NCBI GenBank assembly: GCA_910577175.1
Contig: CAJTLU010000006.1
Span: 37,535-101,534 of the forward strand
From: an uncultured Lachnospiraceae bacterium
GTDB taxonomy: Bacteria; Bacillota; Clostridia; Lachnospirales; Lachnospiraceae
Direction: 5' to 3'
DNA length: 64,000 nt
Notes under the pieces: model-generated
What the model was told of the DNA's origin: nothing
Seen by the model: the letters and a program-made list of their open reading frames with translations, nothing else
Databases searched by the model: none
Program-made: the position numbers and the translations under genes
Part shown: positions 18,106-27,630 of the stretch, one piece after another
Numbering within the stretch: position 1 is the stretch's first letter
How the letters are laid out: every line of letters begins with the position of its first letter

Positions 18106-18657
18106 ATGAAACTAAACTATGAAACGACGCGCCTGCAGCTGTTAATCTGTAACGAAGAATATGCTGCTGCGCTGTTAGACTTTGTAACAGAAAATAAAGA
18201 GTTTTTTTCCCCATGGGAACCGCGCCGTCTGCCTGCTTTCTATACTGAGGAATTTCAGGCGCAGGTGCTGCGCGCGGAATTTCAGGCAATCCTCCGCTCC
18301 GCCTATCTCCGTTATTACCTCTTTTTGAAAGAGGACCCGGCGCGCATCATTGGCACGGTAAGCTTTTCAAACATTTCACGCGGAGAAGACAAGAGTTGCC
18401 GCGTCGGCTATAAGCTGGCAAAGGACTATACCGGCAAGGGCTATGCGGAAGAGGCAGTGCGACGGCTTCTGACAGAAGTACATAACGACCTTTCTATCCA
18501 CCGCGTAGAAGCGGACATCATGCCAGAAAATCACCCTTCCCTGCATTTAATTGAACGCCTTGGCTTTTCCTATGAGGGCATTGCCCGCAGCTCCCACGAA
18601 ATTAACGGCAAATGGACCGACCACCTGCGCTATTCTTACATTTTTGCACACCAATAG
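18106..18657 (+). CDS. RimJ/RimL-type GNAT acetyltransferase
   Basis: 183 residues with TTRLQL near the N-terminus, VGYKLAKDYTGKGYAEEAVRRLL as the acetyl-CoA site and the HPSLHLIERLGFSYEG C-terminal motif. This resembles ribosomal-protein alanine N-acetyltransferases. Its 3' end overlaps the convergent gene by about 22 bases. Target unknown. Confidence 0.88.
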   Translation: MKLNYETTRLQLLICNEEYAAALLDFVTENKEFFSPWEPRRLPAFYTEEFQAQVLRAEFQAILRSAYLRYYLFLKEDPARIIGTVSFSNISRGEDKSCRVGYKLAKDYTGKGYAEEAVRRLLTEVHNDLSIHRVEADIMPENHPSLHLIERLGFSYEGIARSSHEINGKWTDHLRYSYIFAHQ

Positions 18658-19589
18658 CCAAATATCCCTCTTGCCGCAGCGTTTTGGGCCATACCGTACT
18701 GTGCCGGCAAAAACTCCCGGAAACCAAACATACCCGCAAGACTGATATCCCTCTTAAAATACGTTCCGGGAACCAAAAGGACATACTCGTCCTGTTCCCG
18801 CCACCTGCGCCGTCCCAACAGCAGATGACGATAATGATAATACCCGTGCAGCAAAAAGCTGTTCTCCGCAAATACTCTCCCTTCCTTCGGCAAAAGAGAA
18901 AGCTCCTCCGGCGAGACCCGCACCGAATACAATAACGACGGCTCACGGCACGGCCGGTACGCCGGTTTTGTCAAAAGCAGCTCCTCCAGACAGGCAACCC
19001 GGTTCTGTTCTGCCTTTCTCTTTAAGGGGATGAACTTTTCCTTTTTCTCCACCTTTTCTAAGCTATACCTACCGTCTTCCTCTGCGATTCCTTCCCCGCC
19101 TGCGGCTTTGGTAATCTCCTCTACCAGTTTCTTTGCTGAAGAAACGGTCTCCGCCGAAAACCGGATGCCCGTATGGGTAAAGGCGGCGCGTATCTGTGCC
19201 TCTGTAACCTCTCTCCCGTCATAGCGTCCGCAAAGATAACAATCCGTATTCGGCCATTCAATTCCCGTCGTCCGTGCGCTGCCAACATGCTCCGGCAGCA
19301 ACACCACACCTTTTCCGGAGCCTGCCTCCGCACACAGGCGGTACCTCTCTGCCGCAATTTCGTTCGTGGTCTGCCCGCCGTCCGCTTCCCACAGATAGGA
19401 GGCTTCCGACAGATTTTCCCGTTCGTTAAAATAATAAATGCTCCACCGTTCGTTCCGCTCTGGCAGATGCAGCAGCTCCAGCGTAACCTCCGGCGCTTCC
19501 TCTTCTCCGAACTGCCGCAGTACGCCGACGCTCTGTGAACGGATCCCGTTCCGGTAGGCAAATAAATACGCGATTTTTCTCCGATACAA
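18636..19589 (-). CDS. Uncharacterised Lachnospiraceae-type protein (DUF6128-like)
   Basis: About 317 residues. The C-terminal block (FLLHGYYHYRHLLLGRR, YVLLVPGTYFKRD, MFGFREF) resembles the domain found in proteins annotated DUF6128 in Lachnospiraceae; I recognise the pattern but cannot confirm it by search. No catalytic motif or membrane segment is clear. I prefer a TTG start at 19589, 7 bases after GGAGGG; the longer GTG reading at 19607 would put that site inside the gene. Confidence 0.6.
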   Translation of the reverse strand: MYRRKIAYLFAYRNGIRSQSVGVLRQFGEEEAPEVTLELLHLPERNERWSIYYFNERENLSEASYLWEADGGQTTNEIAAERYRLCAEAGSGKGVVLLPEHVGSARTTGIEWPNTDCYLCGRYDGREVTEAQIRAAFTHTGIRFSAETVSSAKKLVEEITKAAGGEGIAEEDGRYSLEKVEKKEKFIPLKRKAEQNRVACLEELLLTKPAYRPCREPSLLYSVRVSPEELSLLPKEGRVFAENSFLLHGYYHYRHLLLGRRRWREQDEYVLLVPGTYFKRDISLAGMFGFREFLPAQYGMAQNAAARGIFGYWCAKM

Positions 19590-19685
19590 TGAAATCCCTC
19601 CTATCACCTAGGTTTTGTGCTTGTCCGATATAATACTATATATGAGGGATTTTCCGTAGCTAGAACCTTAAGCTTTGGTATTTTG

Positions 19686-20321
19686 TTATTCAACAAAAGC
19701 TATATATTGCCTGACCTGTCCTACAAAGTCATCTAAAGCTATATTAGTTACTGAAATATCAGAATATGCATTGGGTGCTGCAACCTGTTCATTACTTACA
19801 TTAAGTGAAGATACATATCCGTCTGTTACAGCATAGCGGCCCTGGAATCCACTTAACGCCGTGTACGACCCATCCGGATTTTCCTTCGCAAATATAACAT
19901 ATTCATCATCTATATTCATCAATGGGTCGTCCGCAATCTCATATATTTTCTTTTCTTCCTCTGAAACTCCGCCGGTCATAACAATCTGTATTTCATTCCC
20001 GATACCGCCATAAATATCATCTATCACCTGAACGGTGTAAATTGTCTGCATAACCCCATATTGTAAATATTTATCACTGGGTGTTGCAGAAATAACTTTG
20101 ACAACTGCAATTATATCACTATTCCTGGCAACCTCTTCAACATCTTTATAGTTATATGTCCAGCTTGCCCGCAGAAGCACCCTTTCATATCCATCCAGTG
20201 CCAATGCTCCGTTATCACCTTTCCTTTGTTTTAAGAAATAGCCTAATACTATGGTTGTCAACAAAATAACGCAAATACGTACCTTGGGATCAGAAAGATT
20301 CTGCTTCTTCTGTTCTACCAT
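19686..20321 (-). CDS. Membrane-anchored protein of unknown function
   Basis: 211 residues: a short basic cytoplasmic start, one membrane segment (about residues 17-31) and an extracytoplasmic domain with alternating strands (IIAVVKVISAT, TIYTVQVIDDI, IQIVMTGGV, DEYVIFAKENPDGSY). The pattern of a secreted beta-rich domain is reminiscent of proteins measuring conserved extracytoplasmic ligands, but no family is assigned. AAAGGAG lies upstream. AT-richer than the gene to its left. Confidence 0.65.
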   Translation of the reverse strand: MVEQKKQNLSDPKVRICVILLTTIVLGYFLKQRKGDNGALALDGYERVLLRASWTYNYKDVEEVARNSDIIAVVKVISATPSDKYLQYGVMQTIYTVQVIDDIYGGIGNEIQIVMTGGVSEEEKKIYEIADDPLMNIDDEYVIFAKENPDGSYTALSGFQGRYAVTDGYVSSLNVSNEQVAAPNAYSDISVTNIALDDFVGQVRQYIAFVE

Positions 20322-20523
20322 ACAAAAAGGCTCCTTTCCATATTAGTAAGGTTCTACTCGACCTTCTAATATGTACTTGGAGCCTGAAAATCGTGATTAC
20401 AGAAAAATAAGCAAGAATTTGTAGTTATAACTGGCTTAAGAATTATATCATCAATATCTAAAGTCTCTCGTCCACTAATAAACCTGTAATCTGTTATACA
20501 ATGATAGAATATTAGATTTTATA

Positions 20524-20658
20524 TTACTTTTTATATCCACACTTAGGGCATTCACCGTTTTCATCAAGAGTCACACCACAAAGAGGACAACGATCAACAG
20601 ATCCATTTACATCATATTCCTGAGAAGCAGCATTAACACCACTGGTAAAAGTAATCAT
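20524..20658 (-). CDS. Small zinc-ribbon protein or remnant
   Basis: 44 residues ending in two CxxC knuckles (CPLCGVTLDENGECPKCGYKK), a zinc ribbon as found at the ends of larger Clostridial proteins. No ribosome-binding site is visible before the ATG and the surroundings are decayed, so it may be the tail of a lost gene. Confidence 0.4.
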   Translation of the reverse strand: MITFTSGVNAASQEYDVNGSVDRCPLCGVTLDENGECPKCGYKK

Positions 20659-20832
20659 TATTATGTTGAATAATGCTTAATACTACACATTCGACACATG
20701 CTGTCCTTGTAGATATGGTGCGCCACTTGTATTTCTGTTTTTATATGATGAGAATATAAGCAGGAAAATCCTCAGGGAAAGGATTGTGGACGCGACGACA
20801 CCTGTATAAGCTATACACATGTAATGTTATAA

Positions 20833-21009
20833 GCTGAAGAATTAGGTCTGGGATCACTTTGGTGTGGAAAGTTTGATGAAGTTAAGCTCCGCGAACACTT
20901 TAATATCCCAAAGAATTATATACCTGTTGTGGCCCTGCCAATAAGATATAAGGCCGAGAATGTAATTGTGAGTAAAACTCATTATGTCAAGGATCCACTT
21001 AAAAAATAG
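20833..21009 (+). pseudogene. Nitroreductase-family C-terminal remnant
   Basis: 59 codons open to a TAG. The start AEELGLGSLWCGKFD matches the flavin-contacting GLGS-x-W segment of nitroreductases, followed by NYIPVVALPIRY. The N-terminal two thirds of the enzyme are missing and an in-frame stop precedes it. A gene relic. Confidence 0.65.
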
Positions 21010-21066
21010 TCACCTGGGATATGTTTTAGAAAAAAGTGTAATTGTTACGATTTTCCTTCCAACGAA

Positions 21067-21110
21067 CAACGCCCCCTCACGAGGGGGGCGTCATCAATAT
21101 TTTTGTTGCT
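21067..21110. terminator. GC-rich hairpin after decayed region
   Basis: CGCCCCCTC and GAGGGGGGCG (about 21070-21090) form a strong hairpin followed downstream by a T-rich stretch. It may terminate rightward transcription. The 21111-21210 stretch has nothing else I can support. Confidence 0.5.
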
Positions 21111-21211
21111 ATTTTTCAAGATATTCTCATTCGACAAAAGACTTTGGTGCCAAAAGAACCGTCTTCATGGCACATCTGAGCAAGACCACCGTTGAGTCAT
21201 TGTCAGTGAAA

Positions 21212-21637
21212 TTAGTAAATCTTGATTTCAGGCTTGAAATCAAGAACCGCTTTAATGAATCCATCCTTATCCTTAGGTGATACATAGATAAGATTGCGTT
21301 TGTTGTCCTTCATAAAAGCGATTTCAATTCTGTCAAGAGAAGTGCCAGACGAAGCAACGGCATTGACAACCTTCTTCATGGAAACAATAGACGAAATTGC
21401 AACAACAGATGTTGTCATTCCCAGGCAAACCTTAATCTCTCCGTTTTCAACATAAATGCAGTTGCGAATCATAATCCAAGCAATGATGATGGTAATCAAA
21501 GCGAATACAACAAGCATAACGCCGAATGCAACGGAATCCCCTGCAGAGCCGAGCAAAATAAGCATTCCAGCACCGAGAGTCACAACCAATACAAGTGTGA
21601 ACCACATTACAAATCCATTTTTACCTCTAAATTTCAT
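21212..21637 (-). CDS. Membrane protein with PH-like tail
   Basis: 141 residues with two N-terminal membrane segments (about residues 11-30 and 38-60) and a C-terminal domain (NCIYVENGEIKVCLGM, SIVSMKKVV, DRIEIAFM, LIYVSPKDKDGFIKAV) of the bacterial PH-like type (bPH/YdbS-like). It lies in a three-gene minus-strand unit with another membrane protein and an XRE regulator. Function unknown. Confidence 0.65.
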   Translation of the reverse strand: MKFRGKNGFVMWFTLVLVVTLGAGMLILLGSAGDSVAFGVMLVVFALITIIIAWIMIRNCIYVENGEIKVCLGMTTSVVAISSIVSMKKVVNAVASSGTSLDRIEIAFMKDNKRNLIYVSPKDKDGFIKAVLDFKPEIKIY

Positions 21638-21651
21638 AATTCTTCCCCCTT

Positions 21652-22047
21652 CTATTTTAGCGCCATTCTAAGCGCGATGATTACCTCAACAAGAAGTAAC
21701 GCCCATACAACTAGCATTCCAATGCATATAACAAATCCTATGCTGTTGATTATCAACCCAATAATGCAGATTACCGATACTGCAATCTCTGCGATGACCT
21801 TAACGATATCACGGATACGATAGATGATTTTCATCTGGAAATCATCATATTTGATACCCTTGTTTACTGTCAGGACGCTGAGAATACTCGATACGAGCGT
21901 TCCTACACCACCTATGCAACCAAAAACTTTAGCGGATGCACCATAAGCATCCGATTCAAACTCAGCCATGACGATGAAAGTTACCATCATGAGTGCTGAG
22001 AACAGTGAAAAGGTCGAAATAGTATAAACACTGATTTTTTTATTCAT
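21652..22047 (-). CDS. Four-segment integral membrane protein
   Basis: 131 mostly hydrophobic residues forming about four membrane segments. No recognised motif. Its start overlaps the stop of the XRE gene (positions 22044-22047), so the two are translationally coupled; the PH-like membrane protein follows 14 bases later. Probably the regulated target of the XRE protein. Confidence 0.7.
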   Translation of the reverse strand: MNKKISVYTISTFSLFSALMMVTFIVMAEFESDAYGASAKVFGCIGGVGTLVSSILSVLTVNKGIKYDDFQMKIIYRIRDIVKVIAEIAVSVICIIGLIINSIGFVICIGMLVVWALLLVEVIIALRMALK

Positions 22048-22250
22048 TTTCTCTCCCCTCCTTCAAAATCAAACAACTCCTCAATAGTTATTCCGAACAC
22101 TTTTGCCAGGTCGTAAGCCAACCATAGAGTAGGGTCATCTTTTCCTTTCTCGATTGCAACAATTGACTGGCGCGAAACACCTACCAGCTCCCCAAGCTGC
22201 TGTTGGGTAAGTTTCCTCTGCTCGCGCAATGCTCTGACTTCATTAATCAT
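22044..22250 (-). CDS. XRE-family transcriptional regulator (Cro/CI-type, short)
   Basis: 68 residues, essentially a single helix-turn-helix (LTQQQLGELVGVSRQSIVAIEKG) like the YozG/Xre short regulators found in front of small membrane-protein operons. Start at 22250 chosen because GGAGATTGGATA precedes it. It heads the operon with the two membrane proteins. Confidence 0.9.
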   Translation of the reverse strand: MINEVRALREQRKLTQQQLGELVGVSRQSIVAIEKGKDDPTLWLAYDLAKVFGITIEELFDFEGGERK

Positions 22251-22421
22251 TATCCAATCTCCTTTCCATAAATTCACGCATTAGGCGTTTGCGAAACGCC
22301 AGAAGCCGCATAAATACGGGATTCTTTTTGTTACAAAATAGAACATCTCCTCACTGGTTTATGGTAAAATAGAATTGTCCAGAAACTATCCACCAATCCA
22401 CCAAAAAGGAGATGTACTTAT

Positions 22422-23156
22422 ATGATAACACATAAACAGCTCTCTTTGGCAGATATTTTTACCGATTGCCAAAATAAATTTGATAACGATAAATATGAGT
22501 TCCTTTCCATTCTCGATGAAACCATTAACCTTGATGAAATTGTCCCGGTGTCTTTCATTTCTCATTTTCACGCTGCCACCAGCAGACCCCATAAGTATCT
22601 TCTTTATCCAATGCTCAAGGCTCTGTTTTTACAGCTTATTTTCTCGATCCCTACTACTTCCCTCCTGATCATTTTCCTCAAATATTCTCAGGAATTACGG
22701 GATTTCTGTGGTTTTGATGTTGTCCCGGACGCATCTAAATTTACCCGTTTCAAGCAGGATTTCTTATTGGACTTACAATCCATGTTCGATCACCTTGTTG
22801 ACCTGACCGAACCGATATGCCAACGGATTGATTTGGAAAAAGCATCCATGACGCTCTTCGATACCTCCGGCATTGAAGCTTGGGTGACTGAAAACAATCC
22901 CAAATATGCCAACCGTATTATCAAACAGCTCAAATCCTTTAAAAAAGCCAACGGCCTGGACGATTCCTTTGATCCCTATAAAGCTGCCTACGGCTCCATG
23001 CCTTCCCATGCCGCCGCCAACCCCGCTATCCAGCAGATGTATATCAATGGGCATTTCTGCTATGCTTTTAAATTCGGCATCGTTACAAACGGGCTGGGCA
23101 TCGTCAGGCATATTTCCTTTTACAACAAAGATTTTCTCGAATCCCATCCTGAAATA
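22422..23156 (+). pseudogene. IS1182/IS5-like transposase, truncated
   Basis: The first about 245 codons are a DUF772-type transposase N-terminus (FISHFHAATSRPHKYLLYPMLKA, SLFDTSGIEAW-like ALFDTSGIEAW region written here as TLFDTSGIEAW, TNGLGIVRH). After SHPEI the sequence turns into the reverse strand of a different transposase, so the catalytic C-terminal part is lost. A GGAG site and ATG remain. Non-functional insertion-sequence remnant. Confidence 0.8.
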
Positions 23157-23845
23157 TTTCTTTGCGATTACAGCTTCCCGGTATTCGTGAAATTTTTTTG
23201 CCTTCTCAAATCCTGCAACGACTACTTTCTCCGGCAGTTCATAGCGCCCTTTCCCTGCCTGCTTCTTTTTCTGTCTTTTCCCTGAAGCTTCACATACACG
23301 CCGTCGGCTTCCTCAAACAATATTGGAACCTCTTTCTCGCCCCGTATGTGCCCTTTTTTGTGTTCTTCTACAAGTTGTGCCTCCTCTTCACAAACTTTTT
23401 CACCCAGCGCCTGTATGACGTTCCATACCCCCATAGCACTGATGCTCTGGTCAGTCATTTCACTGACCTTCGCCGCACATTCCCGATAAGACAGTTCCGT
23501 AATCCCCTTTACCAGCAGTTCTGCCATGTTTGTGGAGATAAGCCCGACATTGTCAAGCTGCAGGGTTTCATCCAACAGGTACACATATTTTCTGCATCCG
23601 TCTTCCTCCGCCACTTCATATACTGCCATCTGGTAGGTCACTTCCCCGTATACTGTTTTTACCGTCGTCTGACGGGTCCCTTTATGCCGGTATTTTTTCC
23701 TGTCCTGTTCCTGCATCAGCATCCTGTCATACCTTTCGAGAAACTCTTTGGTAAACTCACATCCTATCTGGCAGACCCATGAATAAATATTTTTCTCAAA
23801 CTCCTTGAAATTTACGCCGTTTTCCGTTATCATTGATTTCATCAT
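23157..23845 (-). pseudogene. ISLre2-type transposase, truncated and frameshifted
   Basis: Minus-strand reading gives the N-terminal half of an ISLre2 (UPF0236) transposase (GCEFTKEFLERYDRMLM, TVYGEVTYQMAVYEV, ILFEEADGVYVKLQG). Near 23230 the frame shifts: the open frame ends in NCRRK, whereas the adjacent frame continues as YELPEKVVVAGFEKAKKFHEY. The rest of the protein is missing where it abuts the other transposase. 23846-24180 holds no gene I can support. Confidence 0.8.
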
Positions 23846-24181
23846 ACAGACTCCTTATCTTTGTTTATTCGCAAATTCAATCATAAACGAAATCTGTATG
23901 ATTGGGAAGAGGGTTTTTCCTTCTTCCCTTAATTTTTGCCAATTAAAATTATACTCTAAGTGCCCCTCCGGACAAATACAGGCAGGAGATGCTTTCTATT
24001 TCAACATATATTCCGGACTACGATACTGCGTTGGTATTTACTACAAAAGAAAAGAGGCAATGCTGCTATACTTACGTGAAATCAGGGACATCTTAAAGGT
24101 TCCGGAAACCGGCTCGTACCCGGAGAACAGGCATAGGAACCGGCTGGCATAGAAATCCATACGCTTTTTCGTAGCACAGGC

Positions 24182-24949
24182 CTATTTCATATCCCCGTAC
24201 CTCTCATAGCGGCATTGCTCGACAACCTTATTTCCCAATAATGTGATTGCCTGTGCAGGGCAGGAGCTGATACAGCGGTAGCACATGGTACAGCGGTCTC
24301 CTGCGGCTGCCCTGCCGTTTTTCTGCACAATATTTTTCATAGGACACAGACGGGAGCACAGACCGCACCCTGTACAGGCGTCGCTGATTTTTAATCTGTC
24401 AGAATAATTCTTTGTTTTGCCAGAAAACCAAAGACGCTGGCCGAGAAAACCTGCTATCCTGTTATAGAACCGCAAGCCGTCCTTTGGATACTTCCCGTGC
24501 TTTATTTTTTCTGCGCATTGTTCGATTTTTCTATCTGCTGCCTCAATTATCTTCCGGTTTTTTTCAACCGTTTTTTTCAACAGCTTCTCATCACAAATCG
24601 AATCGGGCATACAAAGATGCAGACCCCCGACTACCTTTGCACCATATCGTTTCAATAACCGTGCGGCGCAGCCTGCCCCGTCTCCGCTGAACAGTGCCAT
24701 TGTAGCAACGCAAACTACCTTTTTCCCTTTCCACAAATCAGAATGATACCTGATAAAATCCCTTACCATAACAGGCATATTGGAAAATTGAACCGGATAA
24801 GCCAAGATAATAAAGTCATGTTGTGACACAAAATCTGCCGCCTCCTTTTCCTCCATCGGGACTGCCCGGGCAGTTTCATCTAACAAATGTAACAGCTTTT
24901 CCATACAGTGCTTTGTGTTTCCTGTTCCGCTAAAATAGATACCTGTCAT
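24182..24949 (-). CDS. EFR1-family flavodoxin-ferredoxin protein
   Basis: 255 residues. N-terminal flavodoxin-like domain with the FMN loop YFSGTGNTKH, then two [4Fe-4S] clusters: CTGCGLCSRLCP and CTMCYRCISSCP. EFR1-type proteins occur widely in anaerobic gut Firmicutes and are thought to shuttle electrons; physiological partner unknown. Monocistronic. Confidence 0.9.
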   Translation of the reverse strand: MTGIYFSGTGNTKHCMEKLLHLLDETARAVPMEEKEAADFVSQHDFIILAYPVQFSNMPVMVRDFIRYHSDLWKGKKVVCVATMALFSGDGAGCAARLLKRYGAKVVGGLHLCMPDSICDEKLLKKTVEKNRKIIEAADRKIEQCAEKIKHGKYPKDGLRFYNRIAGFLGQRLWFSGKTKNYSDRLKISDACTGCGLCSRLCPMKNIVQKNGRAAAGDRCTMCYRCISSCPAQAITLLGNKVVEQCRYERYGDMK

Positions 24950-25060
24950 AGTTTCACCCCAATCTGATTTTCTGCAATCACCTGCTGCCAGCCTTCCCCT
25001 GCTCTCCCTCCCGGCATATTCCTTTTCTCTCTTTTCTCTTTCTAAAAAGGAACCTGCCCA

Positions 25061-26932
25061 TCATACCTTCTGCTTCTCTATCTCCTCCGCCAGCTCGTTT
25101 AAATACACCCAGCGCTCCATCTTTTCAGAAAGCTCTGCCTCCGCTGCTTCCTTCTTTGCAGAAAGCTCCTGCAGCTTTGTGTAATCGGCTCCCGCCTCTG
25201 CCATTCCTGCCTCCAGCGCGGCGACCTTGTCTTCAAGCGTGGCAATCTCCGCCTCAATGGTTTCGTATTCCTTTTGTTCCTTATACGAAAACTTCAGCTT
25301 CTGTTCTCTCTTTTTCCACGTATCGCGGCTGTCCGCTTTCCCGGTGCTGCCGTCGGCGCCGGAAGAGACTGCGCCATTCTCTGCACCTGTCCCGTCGCCG
25401 GATAGCAGACGCTTCCCGGAAAGCACCGGAGCCGGAAGACGCCCTTCCCTCTCGCAGACGGCGCGGTAATCCGAGTAATTTCCTTCATAGCGGCGGATTA
25501 CCCCGCCGCCTTCAAATGCAAAAATCCGGTTTACCACCTTATCGAGAAAATACCGGTCATGGGAAACCGCAATCACAATTCCTGCATATCCTTTCAGATA
25601 CTCCTCTAAAATCGTCAACGTGCGGATATCCAAATCGTTCGTCGGCTCGTCCAAAATCAGCACATTCGGCGCCTCCATCAGCACATGCAGCAGCGCCAGA
25701 CGACGCTTTTCACCGCCCGAAAGCTTCCCAATCAGGGTATACTGTAAGGCGTCCGTAAATAAAAACCTCTCGCACATCTGTGAGGCGCTGACCGTCCCGT
25801 CCGCAGTTTCAATATACTCTGCCACATTACGCACCGAGTCAATCACCCGGAGTTCCGGATTCAGCGTTTCATTTTCCTGCATAAAGTACCCGGTTTTCAC
25901 CGTCGTTCCGGACTCTACCGTACCGGTATCCGGCGCTATTTTCCCGGTAATCAGCTTTAACAGCGTACTTTTCCCGCAGCCGTTTTCTCCAATAATCCCG
26001 ATACGGTCCGTAGAAAGAAAAATATAGCTGAACTCCCGGATAAGCACTTTTCCGTCAAAAGACTTACTGATACCTGTCACCTCGATTGTCTTTTTGCCAA
26101 GCCGGGAGGAAATGGCGTTTATTTCTACCTCGCTCTGCTCCTCTATCGTCTCCCGGTTCTTTAACGCTTCAAAACGCTCAATATGCGCCTCCTGCTTTGT
26201 AGAACGCGCCCTTGCCCCACGCATCATCCAGGCAAGCTCCTCCCGGTACAGACTCTTCGCCTTCCGCTCCGTTGCAGCCTGCATTGCCTCCCGCTCCGCC
26301 TTTGCGACAAGAAAGCCGGTGTAGTTTTCTTTATAGGAATACAGCTTCCCCCGGTCCAGTTCCACAATACGGTTGACGACGGCGTCAAGAAAATACCGGT
26401 CATGCGTCACCATGACCAGCGCTCTTCCGTTCTTCTTTAAATACTCCTCCAGCCATTCGGTCATGGCGGAATCCAGATGGTTCGTCGGCTCGTCCAGCAC
26501 CAGCACGTCCGCCGGCATCAGAAGCGTCCGCACCAGCGCTGCCCGCTTCCGCTGTCCGCCGGAAAGAAGCGAAGGTTTCCCTCCTGTCTCTGGTATTCCG
26601 AGCTTTCTTAGCATTGCCGCTGCCTCTCCGGCAATGTCACGATACTCCTCCGGGTGTACGAGCCCTTCCGTCACATTTTCTAACAACGTCTTTTCGTCTG
26701 AAAAGACCGGCGTCTGCGGCAAATAGGCAAGACGTAGTCCCTTTCCCTTTACTACCGTGCCGGTATCCGGCTCTTCCATCCCTGCTAACAGCCTTAAAAA
26801 CGTAGACTTCCCGGTTCCGTTAATCCCGATAATGCCAATCCGGTCCCCCTCGTTAATCCCAAGGGAGACCTCGTCAAACAGCACACGCTCTGTATAGCTT
26901 TTTGAAACATTTTCTATCGTAATCAGATTCAT
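25061..26932 (-). CDS. ABC-F ATPase, Uup-like
   Basis: 623 residues with two ATP-binding cassettes: Walker A GINGTGKST and GENGCGKST, signatures LLSGGQRKR and KLSGGEKRR, Walker B VLVLDEPTNHLD and VLILDEPTNDLD. It has no membrane domain. A C-terminal coiled coil (about residues 545-620) and the second-half sequence around NDLDIRTLTILEEYL fit the Uup branch, which acts on the ribosome or on branched DNA intermediates. Overlaps the kinase gene by 4 bases. Confidence 0.9.
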   Translation of the reverse strand: MNLITIENVSKSYTERVLFDEVSLGINEGDRIGIIGINGTGKSTFLRLLAGMEEPDTGTVVKGKGLRLAYLPQTPVFSDEKTLLENVTEGLVHPEEYRDIAGEAAAMLRKLGIPETGGKPSLLSGGQRKRAALVRTLLMPADVLVLDEPTNHLDSAMTEWLEEYLKKNGRALVMVTHDRYFLDAVVNRIVELDRGKLYSYKENYTGFLVAKAEREAMQAATERKAKSLYREELAWMMRGARARSTKQEAHIERFEALKNRETIEEQSEVEINAISSRLGKKTIEVTGISKSFDGKVLIREFSYIFLSTDRIGIIGENGCGKSTLLKLITGKIAPDTGTVESGTTVKTGYFMQENETLNPELRVIDSVRNVAEYIETADGTVSASQMCERFLFTDALQYTLIGKLSGGEKRRLALLHVLMEAPNVLILDEPTNDLDIRTLTILEEYLKGYAGIVIAVSHDRYFLDKVVNRIFAFEGGGVIRRYEGNYSDYRAVCEREGRLPAPVLSGKRLLSGDGTGAENGAVSSGADGSTGKADSRDTWKKREQKLKFSYKEQKEYETIEAEIATLEDKVAALEAGMAEAGADYTKLQELSAKKEAAEAELSEKMERWVYLNELAEEIEKQKV

Positions 26933-27471
26933 ACTGCCTCCGTCATTTCATTCTGTATCCACTCTGCGATAAGCGTTCCATTTTCTTCTGCCGGTTTTGT
27001 CCCATCAACGCGGAGCACAGGACAGCTTAAAGATTTTGCCCATTCCTCGACCGTATTCTCTTCTCTGGATTTCACAAACGCAAAAAAATGTTCCTCCTTC
27101 TCATATAAATCCCCGCCCGGTAACATTCTCTCCCCAAACTTCTGAAAGGAACGCTCCCTGACCCGCTGCAGCCGGAGCTCCCTTGGAACCCCGACCAATA
27201 CGACATAGCGGAAATGAGACACAACAGCCTCGCCATAATCTCCCTTAACAGAGGCAAAAATAAAATTTTCATGCGCCTCGATTTCTTTCAGAAGAAGCAC
27301 TTCCACCTCCGCGCGGGAGCGGGGAGCGGCATACATATATCCGGAATCCGTCTTTGGGAAATACAAGTCTTCATTATCGATAAAATGAAACCCCAGCTTC
27401 TCTGCAAGAGCCTTTCCCAATGTACTCTTTCCGGCGCCATTTAAGCCGCACAATATAATTCCTGTTCCCAT
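26929..27471 (-). CDS. P-loop kinase-like ATPase (shikimate-kinase fold)
   Basis: 180 residues. Walker A CGLNGAGKSTLGKALAE near the start, followed by FHFIDNEDLYF, as in shikimate/gluconate-type kinases, but the substrate residues do not identify it. Start at 27471 has GGAGAGGTTT before it. It precedes and overlaps the Uup-like gene, so they are probably co-expressed. Confidence 0.78.
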   Translation of the reverse strand: MGTGIILCGLNGAGKSTLGKALAEKLGFHFIDNEDLYFPKTDSGYMYAAPRSRAEVEVLLLKEIEAHENFIFASVKGDYGEAVVSHFRYVVLVGVPRELRLQRVRERSFQKFGERMLPGGDLYEKEEHFFAFVKSREENTVEEWAKSLSCPVLRVDGTKPAEENGTLIAEWIQNEMTEAV

Positions 27472-27630
27472 AAACCTCTCCTTTTGAAGCCCGCCCATAA
27501 TTGTTTCTGTGTTCTTATAACTCCAGAGCTGCCCACTACCTCACAGCCATAATGACCGTCATAGCCACAATTTCCGGCTCCATAAATAACAGAACCGCCT
27601 TCTCTGCTTCGCAGAATTTTACATCACAAA

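Noticed and set aside
23846..24152. Short plus-strand frame ending YPENRHRNRLA
   Set aside because: No start, site or recognisable family; probably chance or too decayed to name.
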